A stretch of 64,000 nt of DNA from an uncultured Paracoccaceae bacterium (GCA_947494675.1 CANLVP010000001.1:558001-622000), one strand, 5' to 3'. Counted from the first letter of the stretch, positions 45,458 through 54,658 are shown. Program-made: numbers and translations. Notes: generated from the letters alone by a model not told the origin.

Positions 45458-46492
45458 CTATTTTAGCAGAAGATCTGCAGGAACGGCGTCCAAATCGCTG
45501 AAGAACTCCGGCGCTTCGGACATGGCGTGGTTGATGAACTGGCCGTCAACAGCCACGCTCAGGTCAATCTCGTCGCGCAGACGATCCGCTGCGGCCAAGA
45601 CCGGAATGGTCTTTGCGGCATACATATCTACCGTGACTTGCGTCATACGTGGATCGTTCAACCCGTTGCGCATGGCGGCTTTCATGACGTCGGCATCCTT
45701 CAGGTTGATCCAGCGCAGGTTGACCTCTGCAGCGGCATCAAGGTCTTGGCGCACGATCTGTGAAGCCTCGGAAAAAGCCACCATAAAGCGGCGCAGCTGT
45801 TCGGCCTTTTCCTCCGCAACATCATGTGTCGTCAGAACGGTGCCCGGATCATAGCACGTGTCGCACTGCCCTGAAATCAGCTGCTCAGCATCTGGCACGT
45901 TCACAGCGCTGGTCGACAGCCAAGGTTCCCAGACCGAGATCGCATCAACATCGCCATTCAATAGCGCAGTTGGCAGTTCAGGCGGCTTCACATTGACAAG
46001 CTCCACATCGTCCTCTGTCAGACCAGCTTGCGACAGCAACCCAAGCACATAACCTTCGGCACCCGTGCCGCGCGGCAGGCCAATCGTCTTTCCCTTCAGG
46101 TCTGCAACGGCCGTAATGTCATTGCGTGCCGCGATACCAACGTTGTCGACATAGCTCTCGGCCAGCGCGTTTCCGTGGAGATGCCCAATCAGCACAAGCG
46201 GAAAGCCGTTCGAGACGCCGGACAGAAAAGGGATCGTGCCCATCGTGTTGACGTCATGCGCACCCGCCAAAAGACCGTTGATCATCTCAACACCGGATTG
46301 AAACATGACCACTTCGACATCAAGACCATGCTTTTCGAATAGACCTTGCTCCACCGCCACGAAAACTGGCGCATGAAGCGTTCCGCCTGCGGCCGCCACC
46401 TTGAGCGGCAACAAGTCTTCGGCCCATGCCGGGACGGCTGATACGACGGCACTCAGCACAGCCGCGCCAAGCCATTTCATTGAATTCTTCAT
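45458..46492 (-). CDS. ABC substrate-binding protein, TauA/SsuA/NMT1-like
   Basis: 344 residues. Signal peptide about 1-24 (SAVPAWAEDL), then the type II periplasmic fold: LPLKVAAAGGTLHAPVFVAVEQGLFEKHGLDVEVV, LPRGTGAEGYVLGLLSQAGL near 140, and AISVWEPWLSTSAV near 185. Family ligands are sulfonates, nitrate or thiamine precursors; ligand here unknown. ATG 46492 with AGGGAGG upstream. Cys pair QCDTCYD near 210 may form a disulfide. First gene of the transporter operon. Confidence 0.9.
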   Translation of the reverse strand: MKNSMKWLGAAVLSAVVSAVPAWAEDLLPLKVAAAGGTLHAPVFVAVEQGLFEKHGLDVEVVMFQSGVEMINGLLAGAHDVNTMGTIPFLSGVSNGFPLVLIGHLHGNALAESYVDNVGIAARNDITAVADLKGKTIGLPRGTGAEGYVLGLLSQAGLTEDDVELVNVKPPELPTALLNGDVDAISVWEPWLSTSAVNVPDAEQLISGQCDTCYDPGTVLTTHDVAEEKAEQLRRFMVAFSEASQIVRQDLDAAAEVNLRWINLKDADVMKAAMRNGLNDPRMTQVTVDMYAAKTIPVLAAADRLRDEIDLSVAVDGQFINHAMSEAPEFFSDLDAVPADLLLK

Positions 46493-46529
46493 TTTAGTTC
46501 CTCCCTCTAATAGTGAAAAACCGCGCGCC

Positions 46530-47186
46530 CTAAACGAGCCCCCTTTCGGTGCCCAAGGCGCGGTTTTCCGACACATCCAGATGCGCCACCAAAGCGCGGG
46601 CTGCATCCTCGGTTCGTTGCTCCAGCAACGCATCAATGACGATCAAATGTTCTTGCATGGCGGGCAAAACGCGGCTGGGCGTGTAGCGCGCGTTCAGCCG
46701 GATAAGACGCACCTTGTCAGCGTTGCGCCTGTGAATATCAGTGAGAACCTCGTTGTTCATGGCCGCGATCAGGCCGTTGTGAAGCTCCCAATCGACCTCA
46801 TAGGCTTGCTTCAACAGCGCGCTATCAACGTTTTTCTCGGCCTGCGCGATGATGGACTGGGTGCGGTCACGCAGGTCTTTCAACGCGGGCCAATCCTTGA
46901 GGTAATTCAGATCGCGGCAGGCGCCCAACTCCAAAAAGCGGCGCACCTGAAACGCGTCTTTGATGAACTGATCATTCACCCTTGCGATGCGCACCCCCCG
47001 CTGCGGCAAAAGCTCGACCAAGCTCTCTGCCTCAAGCTGTCGCAAGGCGTCACGCAACGGGCTGATCGAGACGTCCAGCGTGTCACAGAGCTCTCGCAAG
47101 GACAGGAATTGGCCCGGATAAATCCGCTCTCCAAAGAGGGCTTCCTTGAAAACATCGTAAGCCGCCTGGCGCATTACTTGGGTCAT
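46530..47186 (-). CDS. GntR regulator, FadR/FCD subfamily
   Basis: 218 residues. Winged helix near 15-75 (GQFLSLRELCDTLDVSISPLRDALRQLEAESLVELLPQRG), then an FCD ligand domain with FLELGACRDL and the metal-binding His pattern VDWELHNGLIAAMNN. Start 47186 is the first ATG after the divergent intergenic region. Read upstream of and in the same direction as the transporter operon; likely controls both it and the sulfatase. Confidence 0.88.
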   Translation of the reverse strand: MTQVMRQAAYDVFKEALFGERIYPGQFLSLRELCDTLDVSISPLRDALRQLEAESLVELLPQRGVRIARVNDQFIKDAFQVRRFLELGACRDLNYLKDWPALKDLRDRTQSIIAQAEKNVDSALLKQAYEVDWELHNGLIAAMNNEVLTDIHRRNADKVRLIRLNARYTPSRVLPAMQEHLIVIDALLEQRTEDAARALVAHLDVSENRALGTERGLV

Positions 47187-47201
47187 TGCTTCTCGTATTC
47201 T

Positions 47202-47217
47202 AACTGAAATTTCAGTT
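47202..47217. promoter_or_regulatory. Palindrome AACTGAAATTTCAGTT in GntR-sulfatase gap
   Basis: Perfect 16-bp palindrome about 16 bases upstream of the GntR start; suits an autoregulatory dimer site. Confidence 0.6.
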
Positions 47218-47233
47218 GAGGTATCAATTAAAA

Positions 47234-47245
47234 TGCAATATTGCA
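47234..47245. promoter_or_regulatory. Palindrome TGCAATATTGCA in GntR-sulfatase gap
   Basis: Perfect 12-bp palindrome, 16 bases beyond the first. GntR members of the FCD group often bind AT-rich palindromes of this size. About 80 bases before the sulfatase start. Confidence 0.5.
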
Positions 47246-47323
47246 ACCTTAAATTAGGGGCGAAGGACATCGATTGATTTTGAAGCCAGTTGCAGGTCCA
47301 AGATCCCAAGGAGCCAAGATCTA

Positions 47324-48793
47324 ATGCCGCGAAATATTCTTTTCCTCTTTTCAGATCAGCATGCGCAGAAGGTGTCCGGCGCCTATGGGGACCCTGTGGT
47401 TCAGACTCCGAATATTGACCGTCTGGCCAAGGAAGGTGTGCGCTTTGACAACGCTTACTGTCCGTCGCCAATTTGCGTGCCAAGCCGCATGTCCACTTTG
47501 ACAGCGCGCCACCCATCTTCTCAGGAATGCTGGGCGAATGATGATATTTTGCGATCTGATTTGCCGACCTGGCTGCATTCTGTTGGTGCCGCGGGCTACG
47601 ATCCGGTCTTGATCGGGCGGATGCATGCCATTGGGCCCGATCAATTCCACGGCTATGCGGATCGGCAGATTGGGGATCATTCACCCAATTTTCCGGGTGC
47701 CAAGCGGCAACCAATGGGTCCGCTGGAAAAGGCCAACGATCCTTTTCGCGAGTCGCTCGACAAATCCGGCGCTGGGATGAGTGCCTATCAGGCCAAAGAC
47801 GAAGATGTCACCGACGCTGCCGTCAAGTGGCTGCAGGGGGCAGGTGCGGCCAAAATCGCCAATGGAGACCCCTTTTGTTTGAGCGTGGGATTGATGCTGC
47901 CGCATCCCCCCTATGTGGCCGACCAAGACGCGTTCGATCTCTACGATGGTCACATCCCCGCACCAACACTGGGCGCAGATGACATGCCAGGGGCGTTTCA
48001 CGCGTGGTGGCGCAAAGCCCGCGGCATTGAAGATGTCCCCGAATGCGACGCCGCGCGCGCACGCGCGGCCTATTGGGCGCTCGTCCACCGCATGGACGAA
48101 ATGATTGGCCGCATTTTGAACGCGTTAGAAGCCATCGGCGCCATGGACGACACATTGATTGTCTATGCCTCTGACCATGGTGATCACCTCGGAGAGCGCG
48201 GCCTTTGGTGGAAACACACGTTCTTTGATGAAAGCGCAAAAGTGCCCTTGATCATGCGCCTGCCCGGCGTATTGCCCGCGGGCGAAGTCCGCAAGCAGGT
48301 CGTCAGCCTGATTGATCTCAGCCAAACCATGCTCGACGCTATCGGCGCGCAGCAACTTCCCAATGCAGACGGGGACAGTTTCTGGCCCGTTGCGCAGCAC
48401 GCAAATGCCCCGTGGAAAGACGAAGCCTTTTGCGAGTATTGCACCGATCCGGTGCCCAACTGGACAAATGGCCGTGCCGTTCAACAACGCATGATCCGGT
48501 CCGGTAATTGGAAGCTATCGGTGTACGACAGCGAGCCGCCTTTGCTGTTTGATCTGGCCACAGATCCGAACGAATGCGTCGATCGCGCAAATGACCCCGC
48601 CTGCGCGGCCATCCTGGCCGATCTGATGCAACGGCTTTTGCAGGGTTGGGACCCTGAGACAATTGCAAAGCAAATGCGCGTGCGACGTGCTGACAAAGAT
48701 ATTCTTGCCGCATGGGCCAGTCGCGTCCAGCCAGCGGGCAATCTGATTTGGCAATTCAATGAAGATACCAATCGTCTCACCCCAAAACCTTGA
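47324..48793 (+). CDS. Sulfatase (formylglycine type)
   Basis: 489 residues. The activation motif C-x-P-x-R is complete at Cys51 to Arg55 (ICVPSRMSTLTA), the site modified to formylglycine. N-terminal LFLFSDQHAQ provides metal residues, and the second metal site is ASDHGDHLGERG near 285. GRMHAIGPDQFHGY near 103 resembles choline-sulfatase-like enzymes, so a small sulfate ester is likely but unproven. No signal peptide, hence cytoplasmic: substrate would have to be imported, matching the divergent transporter. Confidence 0.88.
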   Translation: MPRNILFLFSDQHAQKVSGAYGDPVVQTPNIDRLAKEGVRFDNAYCPSPICVPSRMSTLTARHPSSQECWANDDILRSDLPTWLHSVGAAGYDPVLIGRMHAIGPDQFHGYADRQIGDHSPNFPGAKRQPMGPLEKANDPFRESLDKSGAGMSAYQAKDEDVTDAAVKWLQGAGAAKIANGDPFCLSVGLMLPHPPYVADQDAFDLYDGHIPAPTLGADDMPGAFHAWWRKARGIEDVPECDAARARAAYWALVHRMDEMIGRILNALEAIGAMDDTLIVYASDHGDHLGERGLWWKHTFFDESAKVPLIMRLPGVLPAGEVRKQVVSLIDLSQTMLDAIGAQQLPNADGDSFWPVAQHANAPWKDEAFCEYCTDPVPNWTNGRAVQQRMIRSGNWKLSVYDSEPPLLFDLATDPNECVDRANDPACAAILADLMQRLLQGWDPETIAKQMRVRRADKDILAAWASRVQPAGNLIWQFNEDTNRLTPKP

Positions 48794-49037
48794 ACGGCCG
48801 CAATGTTCGCCCGGACGTCCGTGCCGAACCAGTAGAAACCTTTGCGTTCGCACCTTATTGATACCTGCGAACCCCGTCCTCTATGCCCCAAAGCCCAACA
48901 ACACCCGCAACGTCATCCGATAGCGGCGGGCGAAACTTCGCCAACCACGCCTGCGTTATTGGATATCAGGGGACAATCCGGCATAGGTTGGGCACAACAA
49001 CCGCGCTGATTTGCGCTTTACGGACGGAAACCTCCCT

Positions 49038-49691
49038 ATGACTTTTTCACGTATGAACCTTGTTCTTGCCGCCGGCTCTTTGGCTCTTGTGACCGCCTGT
49101 GCAGGCACCGGTGCGCCGAACGATAACCAAAATGCCCGCACGGGTGCCGCTGCTGGTGCCGCTTTGGGCGCGCTTGTCGGTGCGGCCACCGGGGACGACA
49201 AAGGCGAACGTCGCCAACAAGCTGCCCTTGGTGCAATCGTCGGTGCAGGCATCGGCGCGGGCATCGGCAACGCGCTGGACCGCCAGGAAGAAGAATTGCG
49301 CCAGCAGCTTGGCGGCAACGTCGGCATCGTCAACAACGGCAACAACCTGACCGTGACCCTGCCAGAGGCGATTACCTTCGCGACGAACTCTTCCGCTGTG
49401 TCGCCATCGGCGCAGAACAACCTCTTTACGCTGGCCAATTCGCTGCAACGCTACCCGAATTCCACCGTCAACGTGATCGGCCATACTGATAACGTGGGCG
49501 AGGCGGCGTTCAACTTTGACTTGTCGCAGCGCCGCGCGCAGGCCGTGTCCTCTGTTCTGATCAACGCAGGCGTTTCGCCATCGCGCATCCGCTCTGTGGG
49601 CCGGGGCGAAGACGCACCCGTCGCCACCAACCTCACCCCCGAAGGCCGCGCGCAGAACCGCCGGGTCGAGGTCGTGATCACACCAAACTAA
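49038..49691 (+). CDS. OmpA-family lipoprotein (YiaD-like)
   Basis: 217 residues. Lipobox LALVTAC near 14-20 marks lipidation. A glycine-zipper segment GAAAGAALGALVGAATG and GAIVGAGIGAGIGNAL (about 35-80) precedes the OmpA peptidoglycan domain with NVIGHTDNVGEAAFNFDLSQRRAQAV near 150 and RIRSVGRGE near 188. Anchors the outer membrane to peptidoglycan. ATG 49038 is chosen over 49011. Confidence 0.92.
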   Translation: MTFSRMNLVLAAGSLALVTACAGTGAPNDNQNARTGAAAGAALGALVGAATGDDKGERRQQAALGAIVGAGIGAGIGNALDRQEEELRQQLGGNVGIVNNGNNLTVTLPEAITFATNSSAVSPSAQNNLFTLANSLQRYPNSTVNVIGHTDNVGEAAFNFDLSQRRAQAVSSVLINAGVSPSRIRSVGRGEDAPVATNLTPEGRAQNRRVEVVITPN

Positions 49692-49707
49692 ACCGATCCA
49701 ATCGGGC

Positions 49708-49734
49708 AAAGGGGGTCGCCACGCGGCCCCCTTT
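49708..49734 (+). terminator. Terminator after OmpA-family gene
   Basis: AAAGGGGG/CCCCCTTT stem extended by CGC/GCG, loop CAC; weak T-run (GTGTTG). Confidence 0.75.
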
Positions 49735-49751
49735 GTGTTGCGGCCCGGTAA

Positions 49752-49775
49752 AATTGGTCATACGATTTGACCAGT
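49752..49775. promoter_or_regulatory. Operator upstream of FadR-type regulator
   Basis: TGGTCA-N7-TGACCA inverted repeat, perfect. 19 of 24 bases match the glcD site, ending 15 bases before the regulator start. A single matching half-site, AACTGGTCAT (50671-50680), lies before the dctP gene. Confidence 0.65.
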
Positions 49776-49790
49776 TAACCGGAGCCACCG

Positions 49791-50558
49791 ATGCCTTTTG
49801 AACCCGTCGCCCAAGATAAGCTGTCCCACGGCGTGGTCCGCCAGATCGAAGAGCTGATCCTGCGCGGCATCATCCGCCCCGGCGAACGCCTGCCCTCTGA
49901 ACGCGAGCTGTCCGAACGCATGGGCGTGTCCCGCCCGTCCTTGCGCGAAGCACTGGCCGACCTGCAAGATCGTGGCCTGTTGACCTCCAAGGCCGGTGCC
50001 GGTGTCTTTGTGGCCGATGTCCTCGGCAGCGCCTTTGCCCCTGCCCTTGTCACGCTCTTTGCCACCCATGATACGGCCGTTTTTGACTACATCAGCTTTC
50101 GCCGCGATATGGAGGGGTTGGCCGCCGAACGCGCAGCACAGTTTGGCAGCGACACCGACCTGCAGGTGATCGCCACGATCTACGCCAAAATGGAAGCCGC
50201 CCACCAAAAGCGTGACCCCGCCGACGAGGCCGCGCTCGACGCTGATTTCCACCTCGCCATTATCGAGGCGAGCCACAACGTCGTGATGCTGCACATGATG
50301 CGCTCCATGTATCAGTTGCTCCGCGAAGGCGTGTTCTACAACCGCACCATCATGTTCAAGCAACGGCTAACCCGCGACCAGCTTCTGGACCAGCACCGCG
50401 CGATCAACGACGCCCTGCAAGCCCGCGACGCCAAAGCCGCCCGCGCCGCCGTCGAAAGCCACCTTGGCTTTGTCGAAACCGCCCTCTTTGGCCACCAGAA
50501 ATCGGAACGCAACGAGGTCTACGCCAAAAAGCGGTTCGAGGCCGAAAGCAAAAGATAG
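49791..50558 (+). CDS. GntR regulator, FadR/FCD subfamily
   Basis: 255 residues. Winged helix near 8-72 with LPSERELSERMGVSRPSLREALADLQDRGL, then the all-helical FCD domain with FHLAIIEASHNVVMLHMM near 148, whose His residues form the metal site. Followed after 137 bases by the TRAP operon on the same strand. It most likely represses itself and the TRAP genes; the near-identical site before glcD suggests a wider role. Confidence 0.92.
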   Translation: MPFEPVAQDKLSHGVVRQIEELILRGIIRPGERLPSERELSERMGVSRPSLREALADLQDRGLLTSKAGAGVFVADVLGSAFAPALVTLFATHDTAVFDYISFRRDMEGLAAERAAQFGSDTDLQVIATIYAKMEAAHQKRDPADEAALDADFHLAIIEASHNVVMLHMMRSMYQLLREGVFYNRTIMFKQRLTRDQLLDQHRAINDALQARDAKAARAAVESHLGFVETALFGHQKSERNEVYAKKRFEAESKR

Positions 50559-50695
50559 CACCCGGGCCAAGTCGGCTTTCGCGCCCCCCGTGACGATTAC
50601 ACGCCCTGAACCCGGCGATAAATCGTGCTAGACACCACTTGGGATGCCCCATACCCCTGTTGTCAGAAAAAACTGGTCATCCACGGGAGGACAAA

Positions 50696-51736
50696 ATGAC
50701 TCTATTCAGAAGAAATCTGCTGAAACTCACGGCCGCTGCGGCCATCAGCCTCGGCGCTTCTGCCACCATGTCGACCGCGCAAGAAGTAACCCTGCGCCTG
50801 CACCAATTCCTGCCTCCGCAGGCAAACGTGCCCAAGAACATCATCATCCCATGGATCGAACAGATCGAAGAAGCCTCTGACGGGCGCATCAAGATCGACC
50901 ACTTCCCGGCCATGCAACTGGGCGGCACCCCGCCAGAGCTGATCAACCAGGCGATCGACGGCGTGGCCGACATCATCTGGACCGTCTCCGGCTATACCCC
51001 GGGTCGTTTCCCGCACACCGAGGTCTTTGAACTGCCCTTCATGATGACCGACGCCGAGGCCGCAAGCCGCGCCTATTGGGAGATGTCGCAGAAATACATG
51101 GTGGAGGGCGAGTTTTCGGACTTCCACCTGCTGGGCGCGTGGGTCCACGGCCCCGGCATCATCCACTCCAGCGATCCGATCATGGCGCCAGAGGATCTCA
51201 ACGGCGTGACACTGCGCGCACCAACCCGCGTGACCAACATGATGCTGACCGGCATGGGCGCGTCAGCCATCGGCATGCCCGTCCCAGCCGTGCCAGAGGC
51301 GCTGTCCAAAGGCGTGATCGACGCCACCGTGATCCCTTGGGAAGTCACCGGCGCGTTGAAAGTGCCTGAACTGGTCACCAACCACCTGGAATTTGGCGAC
51401 GCATCGCTCTACACCGCGACCTTCCTCTTTGCGATGAACAAAGACGCCTACGACGCCATGCCCGACGACCTCAAGGCCATCCTCGACGCCAACTCCGGCG
51501 CGGATTTCTCCGCCGCTGCGGGCAAGCAAATGCAGCTCGACGATGGCCCCTCACGGGACGCCGCACTTGATCTGGGCAACAACGTCACCACGCTGTCACC
51601 CGAACAGGTAGACGCTTGGCGTGCCGCCGCACAGCCGACCATCGACCAATGGATCGCGGAAGTCGCGGACCAGGGCATGGACGGTGCTGCGCTGATCGAT
51701 GAGGCGAAAGCCCTGATGGAACAATATTCCAACTAA
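50696..51736 (+). CDS. TRAP transporter substrate-binding protein, DctP type
   Basis: 346 residues. N-terminal LFRRNLLKLTAAAAISLGASATM carries RRNLLK, a Tat-like motif, with cleavage near STAQE. The fold follows: HQFLPPQANVPKNIIIPWIEQIEEASDGRIKI, the ligand Arg region VTLRAPTRVTN near 170, and YTATFLFAMNKDAYDAM near 245. GGGAGG precedes ATG 50696. Substrate acids are typical but not identified here. Confidence 0.9.
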   Translation: MTLFRRNLLKLTAAAAISLGASATMSTAQEVTLRLHQFLPPQANVPKNIIIPWIEQIEEASDGRIKIDHFPAMQLGGTPPELINQAIDGVADIIWTVSGYTPGRFPHTEVFELPFMMTDAEAASRAYWEMSQKYMVEGEFSDFHLLGAWVHGPGIIHSSDPIMAPEDLNGVTLRAPTRVTNMMLTGMGASAIGMPVPAVPEALSKGVIDATVIPWEVTGALKVPELVTNHLEFGDASLYTATFLFAMNKDAYDAMPDDLKAILDANSGADFSAAAGKQMQLDDGPSRDAALDLGNNVTTLSPEQVDAWRAAAQPTIDQWIAEVADQGMDGAALIDEAKALMEQYSN

Positions 51737-51743
51737 ACACATC

Positions 51744-51770
51744 GCGGCCCCGCCCCATCGGCGGGGCCGC
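51744..51770 (+). terminator. Hairpin between dctP and dctQ genes
   Basis: Perfect 11-bp GCGGCCCCGCC/GGCGGGGCCGC stem with loop CCATC, no T-run. It probably limits transcription into the permease genes so the binding protein is made in excess. Confidence 0.7.
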
Positions 51771-51791
51771 TTACCACTTGCCTGGTCCTTC

Positions 51792-52373
51792 ATGCATAAC
51801 TTTGCCACAACACTTGCACGCCTGATGGCCATCTTGGGCGGCTTGATCCTGACCGCGCTGGTTGTGCTCGTCTGCGTCAGCATCCTTGGGCGCGGCGGCA
51901 ACAGCTTTGCCCATTGGGACACCATCGAAACATCCGCGCCCGGGCTCTCGGCGTTCTTGCTTGGGGCAGGCATCGGTGGCGTGCCGGGCGACTATGAAAT
52001 CGTCGAAGCCGCGATTGCCTTTGCGATCTTTGCCTTCCTGCCGCTCTGCCAACTCAAAAGCGCCCACGCCACGGTGGACGTCTTCACATCCTTCCTGCCC
52101 GACCGCCTGAACCACATCCTCAAAGCCTTCTGGGACGTCGTGCTCTGCGCAGCCATCCTCCTAATCACATGGCGTCTTGGTATCGGGCTGATGGACAAAA
52201 TCGGCAACGGCGAAACCACGTTTATCCTGGGCTTCCCCAAATGGTGGGGCTACGCGGCCAGCCTGATCGCGGCCATCGCCGCCTCAATCGTGGCGCTTTA
52301 TTGCGCCTACGCGCGCAGCGCCGCCGCCCTGCGCGGCACCACCGCCACCATCGATCAGGAAGAGGCCGCCTAG
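51792..52373 (+). CDS. TRAP transporter small permease, DctQ type
   Basis: 193 residues, four helices (about 10-30, 60-80, 105-125, 148-168), with the insert TIETSAPGLSAF typical of this subgroup. Directly followed by the large permease start (no gap). Supports the DctM channel. Confidence 0.85.
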   Translation: MHNFATTLARLMAILGGLILTALVVLVCVSILGRGGNSFAHWDTIETSAPGLSAFLLGAGIGGVPGDYEIVEAAIAFAIFAFLPLCQLKSAHATVDVFTSFLPDRLNHILKAFWDVVLCAAILLITWRLGIGLMDKIGNGETTFILGFPKWWGYAASLIAAIAASIVALYCAYARSAAALRGTTATIDQEEAA

Positions 52374-53873
52374 ATGTCGATGCTTGAACTCGGCTTCTGG
52401 TCCTTCCCGGTCCTGCTCTTGCTGATCTTTGCCCGTGCCCCCATTGGGCTGGCGATGCTGGGCGTGGGCATCGGTGGCATCTGGCTGGCGCTGGGGGCAC
52501 CTGACGTCTTTCTCGCCAAGCTCAAGACCGAAACCTTCACCACCTTCTCCAGCTACTCGCTCACCATCATCCCGATGTTCCTGCTGATGGGGCAATTCGC
52601 AACGCTGTCCGGCATGTCGCAATCCCTGTTCAAAGCCGCCGAAAGCTGGCTGGGCCACCGCAAGGGCGGCGTCGCCATGGCCTCTGTCGGGGCTTGCGCG
52701 GGCTTTGGCGCGATCTGCGGATCATCGCTCGCCACCGCCGCCACGATGAGCAAGGTTGCCCTGCCCGAACTCAAGCGCTACGGCTATTCCGGCGGCTTCT
52801 CCACCGCCACGTTGGCGGCAGGCGGCACCTTGGGCATCCTTATCCCGCCCTCCGTGATCCTCGTGATCTACGCCATCCTCACCGAACAAAACATCGCCAA
52901 GCTTTTCCTTGCAGCCTTTTTGCCGGGGATCTTGGCCGCCTTGGGCTATATGATCACGATCTCGATCTACGTCCGGCTGTTCCCCGACGCGGCAGGCACA
53001 AGACCAGCCATGCCCTACAGCGACCGCTTCAAGGCGCTGGTCAACGTCTGGCCCGTCGTGATGGTCTTTGGCCTCGTGGTCGGTGGCATCTATCTGGGCT
53101 GGTTCACCCCGACCGAAGGGGCCGCCGTCGGCGCATTTGGCACCGGGCTTCTGGCCTATCTCTCGGGCAACCTGTCTTGGGCGCTCTTTCGCGACGCCAT
53201 CCTCGCCACCGCCACCACAACCGGCATGATCTTCTTCATCATACTTGGGGCCGCGTTCTATAATTCCTTCCTGGCCCTGACACAGGTACCACAGGAACTG
53301 GCCGATTTCGTGCTGTCGCTTGGCCTGACCCCGTGGATGGTGCTAGTGCTTATCCTGATCTTCTACCTGATCTTTGGCTGCGTGATGGACTCGCTCTCAA
53401 TGATCCTGCTGACGATCCCGATCTTTTTTCCGGTCATTTCGGCCATGGATTTCGGCCTTGTGAACCTCGCCGAACTGCAAGCCGACATGGCGCTCGATGC
53501 ACTCGCCGCAGGCGTCCCGCAAGGCATGGCCGCCGACATGCTGGACAGCATCCAGACCGCCATCGCGACAGGGGCCGAACTAACCCGCGACCAGATGGCC
53601 GCCCTCGATATCCGCATGACCCAAGGCATGGCCAACCGGATTGAGGCTGAATACCTCGCGATCTGGTTCGGCATTCTGGTGCTGATCGTGGTTGAGGTGG
53701 GCCTGATCACGCCGCCCGTGGGTATGAACCTCTTCATCATCAACACGATGGACCGCGACACCCCAATGGTTGAAACCTACAAGGCTGTGATGTTCTTTGT
53801 GGCCTCAGACATCTTCCGCGTGATCCTGCTGGTGCTATTTCCCTCCATCACCCTCTTTGTCCTCACGCTCTGA
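52374..53873 (+). CDS. TRAP transporter large permease, DctM type, with insertion
   Basis: 499 residues; the usual size is about 425. The twelve-helix core is recognised by GFGAICGSSLATAATMSKVALPELKRYGY near 105 and GGTLGILIPPSVILVIYAI near 155. A soluble stretch of about 70 residues (about 358-428, starting VNLAELQADMALDALAAG) is inserted before the last helix pair, which carries VGLITPPVGMNLFI. The insert is in frame and compositionally normal. Confidence 0.9.
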   Translation: MSMLELGFWSFPVLLLLIFARAPIGLAMLGVGIGGIWLALGAPDVFLAKLKTETFTTFSSYSLTIIPMFLLMGQFATLSGMSQSLFKAAESWLGHRKGGVAMASVGACAGFGAICGSSLATAATMSKVALPELKRYGYSGGFSTATLAAGGTLGILIPPSVILVIYAILTEQNIAKLFLAAFLPGILAALGYMITISIYVRLFPDAAGTRPAMPYSDRFKALVNVWPVVMVFGLVVGGIYLGWFTPTEGAAVGAFGTGLLAYLSGNLSWALFRDAILATATTTGMIFFIILGAAFYNSFLALTQVPQELADFVLSLGLTPWMVLVLILIFYLIFGCVMDSLSMILLTIPIFFPVISAMDFGLVNLAELQADMALDALAAGVPQGMAADMLDSIQTAIATGAELTRDQMAALDIRMTQGMANRIEAEYLAIWFGILVLIVVEVGLITPPVGMNLFIINTMDRDTPMVETYKAVMFFVASDIFRVILLVLFPSITLFVLTL

Positions 53874-53893
53874 CCGACGAAAGACACACCACC

Positions 53894-54658
53894 ATGAACC
53901 TCTCCGGCAACGTCGCACTTATCACCGGCGCTGGCTCCGGCCTTGGGGCCGCCACCGCGCGTCACTTCGCGGCTGAGGGGGCAAAGGTCGCCGTGTTGGA
54001 CATGAACCTTGATGCCGCCCAAGCCGTCGCACAGGACATCGGCGGCCATGCCATCGCGGCAGACGTCAGTGATGCCGCTGCCGTTGACCAGGCCCTTGAC
54101 GCCGCGACCAAGGCACTGGGGCAAGCCCCCCGCGTCGCCGTCAATTGTGCAGGCGTCGCCATGGGCGCGCGCATGGTCAGCCGCGACGGGGAACCATCTT
54201 TCGACGTGTTTGAAAAGACCCTGCGCGTGAACCTCTTTGGCACCTACAACGTCATGACCCACGCCGCCAAACGGATGATGACGCTGGACGCCGATGCAGG
54301 CGGCGAACGCGGCGTGATCATCAACACCGCCTCCGTGGCCTGGCAAGACGGCCAAATGGGCCAGACCGCCTATGCGGCCTCCAAAGGGGCCATCGCCGCC
54401 ATGTCCCTGCCCGCCGCGCGCGAGCTTGCCCGCGCTGGCATCCGCGTCATGGCCATCGCGCCGGGGCTTTTCAAAACCCCGATGATGGAAGCCCTGCCCG
54501 AAGAGGTGACGGAGAAGATCACCGCCGACATCCAGTTCCCGACCCGCCTTGGCGATCCGCAGGAATACGCGCTGATGGCCGCCCAGATCGTCGCCAACAG
54601 CTACCTCAACGGCACCACGATCCGCCTTGATGGCGCGGTGCGCCTTCCGCCAAAATAA
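53894..54658 (+). CDS. Short-chain dehydrogenase, HSD10/3-hydroxyacyl type
   Basis: 254 residues. NAD site ITGAGSGLGAATARHFAAEGAKVAVLDMN near 11 (Asp at the strand end indicates NAD), NCAGVAMGA near 90, catalytic Ser near 145 (INTASVAWQDGQMGQ) and YAASKG near 161. The region after NCAG resembles HSD10 3-hydroxyacyl-CoA dehydrogenase. Cotranscribed with the TRAP genes, so it probably oxidises the imported acid or its CoA ester. Confidence 0.86.
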   Translation: MNLSGNVALITGAGSGLGAATARHFAAEGAKVAVLDMNLDAAQAVAQDIGGHAIAADVSDAAAVDQALDAATKALGQAPRVAVNCAGVAMGARMVSRDGEPSFDVFEKTLRVNLFGTYNVMTHAAKRMMTLDADAGGERGVIINTASVAWQDGQMGQTAYAASKGAIAAMSLPAARELARAGIRVMAIAPGLFKTPMMEALPEEVTEKITADIQFPTRLGDPQEYALMAAQIVANSYLNGTTIRLDGAVRLPPK

